Shown here in pieces: positions 23,718 to 34,330 of a stretch of 64,000 nt of DNA. The stretch lies in NCBI GenBank assembly GCA_012845835.1, contig JABAKD010000020.1, positions 11,424,488-11,488,487 on the forward strand, in the 5' to 3' direction. The notes under the pieces are model-generated. The model searched no databases, was not told where the DNA came from, and saw only the letters and a program-made list of their open reading frames with translations. Positions within the stretch are counted from its first letter, which is position 1, and the number at the start of each line of letters is the position of its first letter. The stretch comes from Undaria pinnatifida. Lineage: Eukaryota; Sar; Phaeophyceae; Laminariales; Alariaceae. A program made the position numbers and the translations under genes.

Positions 23718-23846
23718 ATGTCTTCAGGTCCCACGCAGGCTTTGTGGAGTGTGCGGCGAGAGGTCTTGGTACCTATATCCCTCGATATTGACATCGATGG
23801 GGTCCGTGTCGTGGATACGCTTGCATGGGATCGCCACCAGAGCGAG
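23718..23846 (+). CDS. Isolated exon resembling the SNF5/SMARCB1 domain start
   Basis: The frame reads 43 codons from ATG to a GAG followed by the donor GTGAGG. Residues 15-35 (EVLVPISLDIDIDG, then DTLAW) match the beginning of the SNF5 domain, where family members have VLVPIRLDxxIDGxxLxDxFxW. SNF5 proteins are core subunits of SWI/SNF-type chromatin remodelling complexes in the nucleus. The frame stays open upstream to about 23630, so the start is uncertain. I found no later exon carrying the rest of the domain before the transposon-rich DNA at 24-36 kb. It may be a first exon with a very long intron, or a gene broken by insertions. It lies head to head with ACLY. Confidence 0.5.
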
Positions 23847-25875
23847 GTGAGGTACATACAGCAGATTTCCTTTCAGTGCCATATATATGTATGTACATAT
23901 AGAGCCGGCGTCCCCTGTTGAGTTGTTGTTGTTGTGGTTGTTCTCGCATTAACTGGCATAATCAAGTGCGTGGTAACAGGACAGGCTCCAGTCGCTCTGG
24001 AGTGGAAGAATACCCCGGCGAAAAACAAACCAACCCAAAAGTGGTGACACGACGAATACCATATGTCATAGCTGAAGCAATTCATGCATCCGCCAAAAAA
24101 ATATAAAAAATTCAATCGGAAGCCTTGAAACAACGTACTCGTACATATATCAGATATACACCGCATGCTGCCATCCAGCAAACCAACCAATGAACAAATC
24201 CGAGGAAAAACAAAGGGACTATAATATTTTCATATTTTCAGCGATTATTCCTCTCCGACGCCAAAAATAAAAACCATCCACTATGGAGCAATTTTTTTAG
24301 TAGTGGCGCATATAAAAAAAAGATACAAAAAAAAGAAAAGATTTCGTATTATTTCACGGCGTTTCTGCCCGGGGCTGCGGGTCCTACCCATGCGGAAAAA
24401 AAACGATAAATGGAAAGAAAGATGGACTCGGCGACGCGTGCGCTACGCAAGTTGAACCCAGCAAAGCACAAACCCGAATCAATGATTACTTATCCAACGC
24501 CTCCTTGCTCTGAGTCCCCGAGAACGGTGTTTCTTATCTGTCGTGTTCTCTGTGTGGACAAGGTGTGAAGTGTGTCTTATTATTCCTTTTCCCACCACTG
24601 CACGGTCTTTCCAACTCTAATTCCAAGACATTTGCCCTCAACGAGCATGCATACACACAGATCTAAAGGTGACATGATCATTCTGATCGTAGAGCCGGGT
24701 ACAGGGGGGGGGGGGGTCAATTTATTGCGTAAAGAAAGTATCTTACACTTACTCCAAGTCTTTGGTCCCCATTTGTCAGGAGTGCGGTGCCTCGTAAAAC
24801 ATTTTGCCACTTGCGTATAGAGGTTTGTTTGTTTGTTTGTTTGTTTGTTTTTTTTAATCCTCCGGCGGATGGGGAAAAATAAAGCGTTAGCTCAACGGTT
24901 GGGGTATTATGTTTATTTGTGCTGTCAGTCGCAAGCCCCTTGAAAAACTACTAGAAATATTAACAAGAGCGGCGATCGATCGAACGACGCGGGCGAGCGA
25001 GCGAGCGGGCGGCGGCGACGCCGACGGTTACTTATAGCATTACGAGCGAACATAAATAGTAATCAAGACCAAGTATGGTGTGCGGGCATATGCGATACGG
25101 GGATACAAGTGATTTGTATCAATAGTAGTTTCTGGTTACTATGGCGCCCCGAAAAGCATGTAAAATTACAACCGCCCTGTCGACCGCAACCCCGCCGTTA
25201 TGACAGTTATCACGTTATCTCGTCGCCAAATCGAGTCCGTGGTCACAGAACAGGCTCCTATAATACGCTCTTCTTTTTCTTTTTCTTTTTCTTTATCCCA
25301 TTTAAAATATTCGCACTACTCTCGCTCTCCCTCCCAGGAGCAACTCAAGTCTGGGGTCACATAGCGGGCCCTCCCCCCCCCCTTCCCCAATACTGTTCGT
25401 GCCTTCAAATTTATCGGTAGAAAAATTCAGCATTTTCTTCCCTCGTCGACTCTGAAATATACTCTGGACTAAAACAATAACTCAAGCGAAAAAAGAAAGT
25501 AGTGTACCTACAATAAACTGTGGACTGAAAGAATAACTCGAGCGAAAAAAAGAAGAAAGTAGTGTCCCTACTACGTATAACAACTGAGGCAAATGGAACG
25601 CCTCAGACAATAAATAAAAGTGAAATCAGCGTGCCAGTACGAATGTATGTACCAGGGTACGAGATGTCGAGATATCCACGTTCACGAGTTGCAACAGGAA
25701 CTGAGGAGCCCGCATACCAGCGTGAGGTGGAACTAAAAAAATGGAGAAAAAGTAGCAAAATAATATAAGGAGAAAAAAAAAGAAACTGCATCGCACCCCG
25801 ATTTGAATGCCGGCACCAACGTTCCGGCATCGACGGTAATATACTTTCGTACAAAACAATACAACCCTAGGATGC
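23847..25875. other. Non-coding region with SINE fragments and simple repeats
   Basis: No coding exon is convincing here. The stretch holds a minus-strand SINE tail at 23925-23992, a (GTTT)n run at 24823-24850, a GCGA/GCGG-rich stretch at 24975-25022, a SINE body at 25190-25465 and two related units starting near 25462 and 25515 (ACTGGACTAAAA-like, then GCGAAAAAA). It would be intronic if the SNF5-like exon is spliced further downstream. Confidence 0.45.
25190..25465 (-). mobile_element. SINE copy (body and tail, head missing)
   Basis: Read on the minus strand: GAGTCGACGAGGGAAGAAAATGC, then CGATAAATTTGAAG, a G-run, GGGCCCGCTATGTGACCCC, an A-rich stretch, then GGAGCCTGTTCTGTGACCACGG. These words match the body of the SINE at 10880-11250 and the tail words at 31640-31710 in the same order. 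No tRNA-like head is visible at the higher-coordinate end, so the copy is 5' truncated. Confidence 0.65.
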
Positions 25876-26508
25876 TTGCCCCCTTCCAATGCGCCTATAA
25901 TACGAATGCCAACGCTAGCTCCGCTGCCACCGAGCGGGCCTCACTCCGGCGCCGCCAGCGCCACCCCCGCAGCGGCCCCGTGTAGGCCCCGCGTGGGCCT
26001 GGTACACGCGGCGCCCGGCGTCCGCGAGAAGAGAGCCATCGCTGGTCCTGCTGCCATGGGGCAGGTCTCCCTCCGCCAACGCTACGGCAGCCCCCACAGC
26101 AGCCACCGTGAGAGCCTGGTACACGCGGCGCCCGGCGTCAGCGAGAAGAGCGCCGTCGCTGGCCGTACTGCCATGGGGCAGACCTCCCCCCGCTGCCGTC
26201 ACCGCTGCCTTCACAGCAGACCCCGCGTGGGCCTAGCGTACACGGCGCCCGGTGTCCGCAAGAAGAGAGCCACCGCTGGCCCCGCTTCATCGGGGCAGGC
26301 TTCCGGCTGCCGCCGTCACCGCCACCCCCACGGAAGCCCCCGCGTAGGCCTGGTTTACACGGCGCCCAGCGTCAGCGAGAAGAACGACATCTCTGGCTCC
26401 GCTGCCACCACACAGGCCTCCCTCTGCACCCACCATAGCCTCACAGTCACCGTCGATGCAGCCCCCGCCGCCCCAGCCCCTGTCCCCACTCCTCTCTGTA
26501 CCGCATGA
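25876..26508 (+). CDS. Open frame built from four 117-bp (39-residue) repeats, unknown
   Basis: A 210-codon frame is open through four tandem units spaced exactly 117 bp apart (key word CTGGTACACG or variant at 25999, 26116, 26233 and 26350). Each unit encodes a 39-residue block with LVHAAPGVxEK, then AGxAxMGQ, and an Arg/His-rich end. A period divisible by three keeps the frame, which also makes the reverse strand long and open, though that strand has a stop in the repeat near 26287. GC content is much higher than in the flanks. I recognise no domain and see no splice or start context that proves expression. It could be a low-complexity secreted or structural protein, an exon of another gene, or a plain minisatellite. 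Confidence 0.3.
   Translation: MPPSNAPIIRMPTLAPLPPSGPHSGAASATPAAAPCRPRVGLVHAAPGVREKRAIAGPAAMGQVSLRQRYGSPHSSHRESLVHAAPGVSEKSAVAGRTAMGQTSPRCRHRCLHSRPRVGLAYTAPGVRKKRATAGPASSGQASGCRRHRHPHGSPRVGLVYTAPSVSEKNDISGSAATTQASLCTHHSLTVTVDAAPAAPAPVPTPLCTA
25990..26457. repeat. 117-bp GC-rich minisatellite, four units
   Basis: Four diverged copies with a constant 117-bp spacing; shared words include GGCGCCCGGCGT and GAGAAGAG. The even period without indels is notable, because free drift would be expected to break it. Confidence 0.85.
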
Positions 26509-26814
26509 TGGCATAGGGGTCGGAGCCAACGTGGCGGAGCTTCCCTCGCTCCTGGTCCAATAACCTTTAGCTGAAACAGCGTACAGCAGGGAACACATGA
26601 TGAAGTCAGGACCATGTCAACATAACGAGACAATCGGGAAAACTCCATGAAATACAAATATTCGAACACTCCGCATAAACGAAATCGTGTACAAGACCAC
26701 AACACCACACCACTGAAATACACATTATAGGCAAGCGACGTTTGGCAGCGATATTTCTTTCGATACGGAGATGCAGTATAAACTAGATAATTGCTAGGGC
26801 TGCGCGCTGGTAAG

Positions 26815-26967
26815 GTGTACAAGGGCTCCGCTCCGCGGGCGGCTGACGCCGCCCGCTACGCTCGCGTAAGGCGAGGCAGAATGCAACTAAAAACATGTAA
26901 AGGGGGCAGAGAGAAGAGGCCAAAGATATGGTGCGAACAGCGATTTGATAATGTCAAGAGCTGCTTG
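26815..26967 (+). repeat. Repeat R, left part, interrupted by the copia element
   Basis: From GTGTACAAGGGCTCCGCTCC to GCTGCTTG this matches the start of an uninterrupted copy at 56115-56255, including the hairpin CCGCGGGCGGC/GCCGCCCG and AAAGGGGGCAGA. The rest of R resumes at about 35810-36149, beyond the copia insertion. GCTTG at 26963-26967 is the likely target-site duplication. Confidence 0.75.
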
Positions 26968-27790
26968 TATTCAGGTATAGTTGGTATACCCTCGACAGGT
27001 GGTCGCACAGGCGGTCACGGGCAGCAGTATGCTACCTTGCTGGTATTGGTTGGACGATGCTCCACAGATGATAAGACCCCCAGAAGATTGATGTTGTGTA
27101 GTGGGCCGCTTAGGTGGGCAAAGAAAAAATTAGAGACAATAGACTTCGGAGTCTAGTGGTGGTGGTGAGAGAAGTGAGAGAGGGTGGGGCACGCCCGCGC
27201 TCTCTCTCTCTCGTAGATACGTACTCAGACCCCGCTCCTTCGTTTGCTGCAACAATAGTACTTGAAGGACCCCGTGTACAAAAACAAACAAACAACAACA
27301 ACTCGTCGGGGTCCTCAAAAGAACTGGTCGTAGTTACGCCGCATTTTAGTCGAACCGTAACTTAACACGCCGTGTTTTTCTATTGCTGCCTAAAACATCA
27401 CCGATGCTATTACTGTTGTGCTCGGCTACTGCAACACGCTACTAGCGACCCAGTGCTACCTACGTTGGCCGACGAATACCGGTTAGCCGATCCCAGTTCT
27501 GGCCGGTCGTAGCTCGGGTAAACTTGCTTCTTGACTCGTCGCGATCCCGAAGCTATCGAGTGGTACTTCGTTGCGTATCGTGACTGCTGCTCCCTGTTTA
27601 CAGCAGTATTACAGTAGTGCTACGTACTGCTTCCCCCGGCTACAGCTACCTGCTCTCCTTTGCTATAGCAGTACTGGTGCTAACTACTGCTGCCCCAGGC
27701 AACAGCAGTGGCGATGAACATTAATCAGAGATGTAGGTGTTCACGCCCTAATATCCATAACAGCTTGTGCAGAGCAAATCGCCCTGCTGT
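26968..27790 (-). repeat. 3' LTR of the copia element
   Basis: 823 bp matching 35005-35827 from TATTCAGG to GCCCTGCTGT with about seven single-base differences. It contains a CT dinucleotide run near 27200. The last ~28 bp at the inner side (27763-27790) also resembles repeat R, so the true LTR border may be near CCATAACA at 27754-27761. Confidence 0.85.
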
Positions 27791-28118
27791 GGGCACTGAA
27801 GCACCAACTAATGTTAACCCTGTCGACTGTCGATACTCGTTTTAAGTGTCTACGAAGTCAAGTAAGCGAAAGCAAACTTCTAAACTACACTGGCTGTAGC
27901 TCCAACATCTTCCCGATCATCAACTAAACGCCGTCGTAACTAGGGCTCTGCCCGGTAATCAAACGATCACCGACGTCGTGAAACAGGGTCCAAACAAGCA
28001 TACCGCACAGTAGAATGTATGTATTCCAAGACCGCTCATGGTCCTATACATGTCAAACAAATGATGCCTACCGCCTTTGTCGCACCAGGAGCGCCTCCGT
28101 GCTGCTTCCAGATTGTCC

Positions 28119-30437
28119 TTAGGCCTTGAAGTTGTTGACCAGCCCAATGAGGTATCGGTGGCGGTGTTTGCTGAGGAACTTTGTCCCGATGTCGGCTATG
28201 TTGAGCTCGGTTGGGACGTAGTGGATGCTGATTTTTTCCTCCTGTATGATCTCACGCACATAGAACAGCCTCAGTGCCACGTGTTTCGCACGCGAGCTGT
28301 AGGTCTTGTTTCCGGCCACGTGCAGCGCTGAAGTGTTGTCGATGTGGACCGGGATGCACTTGAATGCCTCCTCGAATCCTAGCTCCCCCATCATACCGGC
28401 ACAGTAGACTGCTTCCTTTATCGCCAGTGCTGCTGCCACAAGCTCGGCCTCCATCGTTGACTGGGCCGTCAGCCCTTGCATGCCCACTTTGAAGCTCACA
28501 GGCCCGTTGCACATCATCATGACGTACGATGAAGTTGACTTGCCGTTGTCCGGGTTGTTGCCCCAGTTGGCGTCTGAGAACGCTGTCAGCTTGAACCCTC
28601 CTTGCGAGTAGGTGATATTGAAGTCGATGCTGCCGGCGAGGTATCGAAGCAGATGCTTAGCTGCGCCCATGTGTGCTTTCGATGGCTTCGACATTGCCCT
28701 CGCTAGCTGGTTGACGCCGTAGAGGATATCGTAGCGGCTTACTTGAGCCAGGTACATGACGCTGCCGACGATGGACTGGTACCGCTGCGTGTCTGCTTTG
28801 CTCAGAAGGTCCCCTTCCCCCTGGTTGATCGATAGCTCCGGCCCGGCTCCGATCGTGTACACCGGTTTGCACTCCTCCATGCCGTATGTCTCGAGTACCG
28901 ACTTGGTGTAGTGCGCTTGTGAGATGGTGAGTGTTCCCTTCTCGCGGTCGCGAGTGACTCGCATTCCGAGCACCATCGAGACGTCCCCCATGCACTTCGT
29001 GTCGAAGCGCCGCACCAGCTTCTCCTCCAGCTGCTTGAGCAGCACGTTGTTCTGCCCCACCAGTAGAAGATCATTGACGTAGATGGTGAGAATGACGGTG
29101 TCCTTGTTCCAGCTTGGAAACGTTGGCTCTCTCTTGGTTTCGGGGTTGTAGATTCCATCCTTGTGTGTGTAGGTGTAGATGCAGGGGTCGGACTTGAGTG
29201 GCTTGAATCCTATGGCGACCACGAAGTCGTCGATGGTAACATGCCAGTTGGCTGGTGCCTGCGGGATTCCGTAGAGGCTCTTGCGAAGCCTCATGACTTG
29301 GTGGACTCCGTTTTTGTCTGTCTTCTCGCGTCCAGGCGCCATTTTCACGAATATCGTTTCGTCGACAGGAGAGTTGAGAAATGCCGTGGGGACATCGTAC
29401 TGTAACACCTCGAGGTTTTTCTCCGCCGCTAGAGCCAATACCATGCGGATGCTTTGAAGACGACTCACAGGAGCAAACGTGCTCCCGCAGTGAACCCCTG
29501 CTACCATCCCCCAACCGAGCACCACCACTCTAGCTTTGTGTGAGTCATCAGCCTTCACCTTGTAGACCCACCGTGAGCCTTGGATCCCGGAGGGACCGAG
29601 GTGAGGGGGACGAGGTCGTAGACCTGGTGCTTGATCAGGCTCGCTATCTCCTTGTCTTCGGCTGCCTCCCACAGAGCAGCCTCCGGCAGCTTCCTCGCCT
29701 CTGAAAATGTGTTCGGAACTATTTTCGCTTTCGTCTCCCCCTCCGAACGCATTTTAAGTTGCGTGTTAGTGGTGGCATAGGCGTACTCCGCGAAGGTGAG
29801 CAGTTCCTGCTTATGAGCCATGTCCGGTAGATCTGCGCCGGTGTAAAGGTTGAGCTGTTGTAGCTCGCGCAAAGTACACTCGGTCACCAGGGAACTGAGT
29901 CCCCCGGCAGCAGCCGCCGCTCGGCGCGTCACAGCAGGCGTAACCTCCAGCGTTCCACCAGCCTCTGATTTCTCCTCGGGCGTCGCTCCTCCAGTCCCTA
30001 CGGCGGGCGCCCCTTCGGCGCCGCCTGCCTCCGGAAGCGGGCAGTTGTCGTCAGCAGACGACGGCGGAGGTGACTGGTGTCCGCTCAGTGGTTGTTGTCC
30101 GCTCTGCGACTGCGGTCCACCGTGTAGCAGTTGTCCACCCTGAAGGTTACTGTGGGTGAGTTGGCGAAGCCTTGAAAGGATCTCGGCTAGTTTCGGGCTG
30201 ATGGACTGCACGATCGGCGAGATGTGGTCGTCTTGCAGAACGTTGAAGTCGAGGCGTTGTGTGAGGTCACGAACATCCCGCAGTAGATTTTCGTCCATCA
30301 TGGTCTTGTTGCTACCCCAGGTGGGATCTACGCACTCGTAGTAGTAGCTTCCCGGCGGTGGAACCCTCTGTGACGGTATTTCCACAAAAATCACGTTCCT
30401 GCTTTCCACCACCTTGCGTGTTGCAGGGTTGTAGATG
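28119..30437 (-). pseudogene. copia pol 3' part: reverse transcriptase and RNase H, broken
   Basis: From 30437 the frame resumes after the inserted retroposon with YNPATRKVVESRNVIFVE, the usual join between integrase and RT. A Pro/Ser/Gln-rich linker follows, then the RT start. A frameshift near 29600 moves the reading frame to the one ending at 28119. In that frame are WVYKVK, the first catalytic Asp in QYDVPTAFLN, SLYGIPQAP, and YVND where the family has YVDD (codon at 29075-29073). RNase H has FSDANWG, MEAELVA and HIDN, and the end has ADIGTKFL. The changed catalytic residue and the frameshift both predict no RT activity. Confidence 0.9.
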
Positions 30438-31711
30438 AGCACTCTACTTCGTTCCCCCTGCCTCGGTAAGGTATGCTGCGAAGCATGCCCAAGCAGGCTT
30501 GTAGCGAGAGTGGGGGGGTCTTTCTGGCGGGTGTAAGGCCGGACTCACCCTCAAGGAGTGATACCTTCTTGCTGCTGCGTGTGGCCGCAAGGCTCAGGCG
30601 TGGCGGTAGAGTTGGGTCGTACGTGGTGCGTTAGGCATGGTCACCTACGATTCGCGCGTCTTTTTAGGCAGCAGCGGCGGAGCAGCAATGCTTAATCGGG
30701 ATGTTCGTGCGCGGAGGCAGGCGCCACCACGAGCCACGCTACGGCGCAGTCTCGGTTTGCGTGTAGGAAACTGCGCCGGCAGGAGGCTGGATTCGACGAC
30801 GAAGGAGGAGGGCGACTGGCCGTCGACGGGCGGGGAAGAGACGGATTGAACTCTCCCTGAACGAGAATTTTTGTTTTTCAGATCAGCACCGCAAACTGCG
30901 TGGAGCATTTTGATTTTTTTTGGACGGGGGAGAAGGGGAACCGACTGGAATTGAGTGTGAACGAGAGAAAGTGCGAAGGAGCTGGCCGAGTGAGCTAAGG
31001 CGATGAGGCGGCCACGGAGAACCACAGCAGGAGGATGGCCCACGGAGACCCACGACCGGCACGCACATCATCATCATGAGAGCAGCGATCGTCTTTTTTT
31101 CAAGGGTTATTTTTACGAGGCAGTAGTACAACATGTTACTTACGTCACTGATTTTTGTAGAGTTTGTAAAAGAGTTGTATACCCTTCACGGGGAACGACA
31201 CGCCGCAATTTTCAATTTTCAGGCACGGGCGTCGTAGCTGCGCTGCAACCTGTCAAATAACTCGGGGAGGAGGGGCGATTATTGATATCTGTACTGCTGT
31301 GGTTTTTGGTTCCATTGCTCTTGTTTCACTGCATGCCCGCGGGTCGTCACTCTGACAGCACTCCAGACAGCAGGCGCGTTCGTCTATACTCACGATTACC
31401 GTGCGGTTCGTACGGTGCAGGCAGCCCAACCGCTGTAGTTTGTAGCCGCGAGTTGGTTAGTTGTGGGGACGGGGGAACTCTATGCTGTAGTTGAGTGGAT
31501 ACCCGCGGCCATGTGAGTTCAGTTTGCACATTTGACCTTTTTCACTTGTGCGCCTTTTTCCGTATCGTGCGTTTTCAGGCGGGAAAGCGTAGTATTTCCC
31601 TGACGAATTTCGATTTCACTTGGTTTTTCGGATCTTCCTAGGGCTCCAGCACCTTTGTGTGACCACGGACTAGATTTTTGACAAGAGTTAATGTGAGAAA
31701 ACAACAACAAC
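30438..31711 (+). mobile_element. 1274-bp non-autonomous retroposon inserted in copia pol
   Basis: Copia coding sequence is cut between AYRI (31712) and YNPATR (30437). The insert is flanked by AGATG on both sides (30433-30437 and 31712-31716), a 5-bp target-site duplication, and ends on the plus strand in an AAC repeat (31698-31711). The last ~70 bp carry the tail words of the SINE-like family (CCTTTGTGTGACCACGGACT, then GAGTTAATGTGAGAA). The first ~1.2 kb has no recognisable protein; a palindrome GGTATGCTGCGAAGCATGCC lies near its start. A poly-triplet tail and a short duplication fit LINE-mobilised retroposition. No GT-AG borders are present, so it is not an intron. Confidence 0.8.
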
Positions 31712-33161
31712 AGATGCGGTACGCCTTGCTGTCCTGACTGTAGCCGCACAGCCTCCCCTCCCAAGCCTTTCCATCGAGCTTTTTAGTGTATGTCTCAATA
31801 TGGACGAACGCTCTGGCGCCGATGGTTCTGAGACGCGACAAATCCGCCTCCTTGACGAAAAGTGCCTTGTACGGGGTTGCCATGTCAAGCGCCGAGTGTG
31901 GTGTCAGGTTTGCAACGTAGGTGGCAGCCCACATCAGCTCTCCCCAGAGAAACTTCGGCAGCCCGCTGTCCACCAGCAGGCATCGAGTTATCGCCGCAAG
32001 TGTGCGGCCCTGACGCTCAGACGCGCCCACCTGTTCCGGCGTGTTGGTTGCAGCAAACTCCAGCTTGATGGAGGTTTGAAGACAGTAGCTCCGAAACTCT
32101 TCTCCGGTGTACTCGCTGCCTTTGTCCGCACGACATCGCTGGATGCGATATCCTAGCGGCACCACCACCCCCTGTGTGAAAAGCCGCAGGGACTTGGCTG
32201 CCTCTGTCTTCGATTTGAGGAGCAGGGTTTCCTTCCACTTGGTCTTCTCGTCGATGAACTTGCTTACGTACTGAAAGCCTCCTAGTGCAGTCGGTGTGAT
32301 GGGTCCCAAGAGATCCGTGTATACCAGCTCAAAAGGTTGCTGGATGCCGAGTGTCGCCGTCTTCGGGTGAGCTTGCTGAGTGCTCTTCCCGATGGCGCAG
32401 ACATCGCAGGGCGACACTCCCCCTTTGAAGCTCACGCCGTTGTCGTCGGTTTTGTTCAGAAGCTCCAAACTCTTTCCGTTGATGTGTACCATGCGGCGGT
32501 GCCACGTATCCGCGTCCGCCTTGGCCGGTAGTGCCACGTTCGGCGCGTCCACCTCCAAGTTGAACGAGAATAGGTCGCGGGTACCCGCGACTTGTTGGAG
32601 CGGGAGGTTAAAGCGGTTGGTCTCGATGCGCGAATCATCCAGTGCGAAGACGGTGACTATGCCCTCTGATGTTGCTTCTGGGACCGAGAACAGATTTTTT
32701 CCCAGTCCGCTTACTACCACGATTGATAGTCCTACGTTCTGCCTCTGCCCATGCGTGTCGAGAACGGTGCCACTGATGACTCCGGTGGCGTCCCCCATTA
32801 GCTTGTGGTTGCCTGCCGTGGTGATCTTGCGTGGTACGGCCAAAGTCTTGTAGTTGGACAGCCGGCCCCGGAGTCCAGGGGTGATGCAGTCGTCGAAGTA
32901 GTGTTCGGATGCCCCGCTGTCCACAAGGACCAGGATGCTACCGGCGGTGACCACCCCGCCGTTGTTGTATGGTTCAACCACGGCCATCGATGCCGAGAAG
33001 TCGAGCGGTTCTCCGAAAAGTCCCACCGTTGCTGCTGACGGCCCATCCAGCGGATGGTCCCTCCCGAGCATAACAAGCGGCTTGGTTCGCCGCGCGTCGT
33101 CGGATGTCTCGTCGAAAGAGATGGTAGGCGCGGTGTCGTCCGCAGCAGCAGTAGTTGTCAT
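31712..33161 (-). pseudogene. copia pol 5' part: protease and integrase, split by insertion
   Basis: The frame starts with ATG at 33161. The aspartic protease motif is DSGAS at residues 81-85. The GAG-pre-integrase zinc site has WHRRMVH and CDVC (residues 220-255). The integrase core has Asp283 (VYTDLLG), Asp346 (RADKGSEY) and Glu382 (GASERQGR), so all three catalytic residues are kept. The frame runs to GYSQDSKAYRI at 31712 and then enters the 1274-bp retroposon; the continuation lies at 30437. Uninterrupted sequence on both sides of the clean insertion suggests the protein was intact up to the time of the insertion. Confidence 0.9.
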
Positions 33162-33182
33162 GTATGAAAAACCTCCCTGGAA

Positions 33183-34330
33183 TCACCCTGCTGCCCCCGT
33201 CGGGCCTAGCGACGACGTAGGCTCGCGTTGTTGGCTGCTGTTGTTGAATAGACAAGGGTGGCTCACGTTGGCGAAATTTGCGTGTTGGCATTGCTGAACG
33301 TTGATGGCGTTGGTGTGCTGGCACGGTTGTTGTACGTTGGCGGGGGAGGCCTGCTGACACAGGTGCTGCATGCTGACGAAGTTCGCGTGCTGGCACTGGT
33401 GCTGGATGCTGGCGACGTTGACACTGCCGTTGTTAGCCTGCTGCTGCTGTACTTTGCACTCGGCATCGCTGTGAGTCACGGATCTGTGGAGAGAGCACCA
33501 CTTGGTCCCGCCTGTGCCGCTGCCTTGTGTCTTCTTCACTGACTGCCTCCTGTTGTTGTTCTTCTTCTGGTAGTTGGGGTCGTACTTTGGGCAATCCTTT
33601 TGGTAATGACCTTGTTCTTTACAGATGTGGCACGTGATCCCGCTTATGTCACCTTGCACATGCATGGCTACCCCGCGGCCCGCAACAGACGGCGTGCTCG
33701 AAGGACGGGGAAGGAGGTCGGCGTACATGTTTCTCATTGTAGACATGATGTCCTCCAGTGTAAATTCACGGTCTCGAAAGCTGGTGTTCCGCACGAACTC
33801 GTACTCCGGAGGAAGAGCGGTGAGGATCATGTCGCTGAAGTAGCCGTCAGTGATTTGCTCCCCCATCTCGTATAGGCGGTTCCGGGCGGTCTCCATGCGG
33901 TACAGGAACTCGTCGGGGTCCTGCCCCCTTTGGAGCTTTGTGCTGTTTAGGCAGTCGTAAAGCTCCTGGCGAGTGGCGTTGCTGCTGGCGTTGTACTTTT
34001 CCTCCAGTGCCTTCCAAGCCTTCTGTCCGTTTCCGAGTCCCTCCCTCGCTGTGCTGCCGGCGTAGCGCTTCACCACCATGGCGGTTCCCCCGCTTGTAGC
34101 CCGAAAGAGCATGGAGTAGAGGTTGGTGTTGTTTCGCTTCCACTTGGTCAAAGTGTCGTCCTCGGTCGGGGTCGGCCTCTCCTCCCCATCAAGATGTTGT
34201 AGATAGCAGGGGCTGACATGTTGAGGATGGCCTTAAGCTTGTCCGCGAAGTCGATAAAGTCGTGCTTGTCCTTCCCGTCGAAACGTGGGAGGCTTTTGGC
34301 TACCATCGTTACTTCGGTGGGGTCTTCCAT
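33183..34330 (-). pseudogene. copia gag with zinc knuckle, one frameshift
   Basis: The start MEDPTEVTMVAKSLPRFDGK at 34330 is followed by a gag-type helical region. A one-base frameshift in a G run near 34186 breaks the frame, and reading continues in the frame that ends at 33183. There TKLQRGQDPDEFL and the CCHC knuckle CHICKEQGHYQKDC (residues 174-187 of the second frame) are clear. Downstream is an unusual tail rich in Gln, Cys, His and Asn, built from repeated CQHANxxxxQ-like units (about 33240-33470). Gag forms the particle and binds RNA through the knuckle. The tail repeats are unlike usual copia gags. Confidence 0.85.

Noticed and set aside
23918-24106. Second exon of the SNF5-like gene
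   Set aside because: The frame covers a SINE tail and lacks the expected TPExFA motif that follows the first SNF5 block.
26287-26598. Minus-strand frame over the 117-bp repeats
   Set aside because: Interrupted by a stop within the repeats, whereas the plus frame is open throughout.
30438-31711. Intron in the copia polyprotein
   Set aside because: No GT-AG or related borders; a 5-bp direct duplication and AAC tail mark a retroposon insertion.
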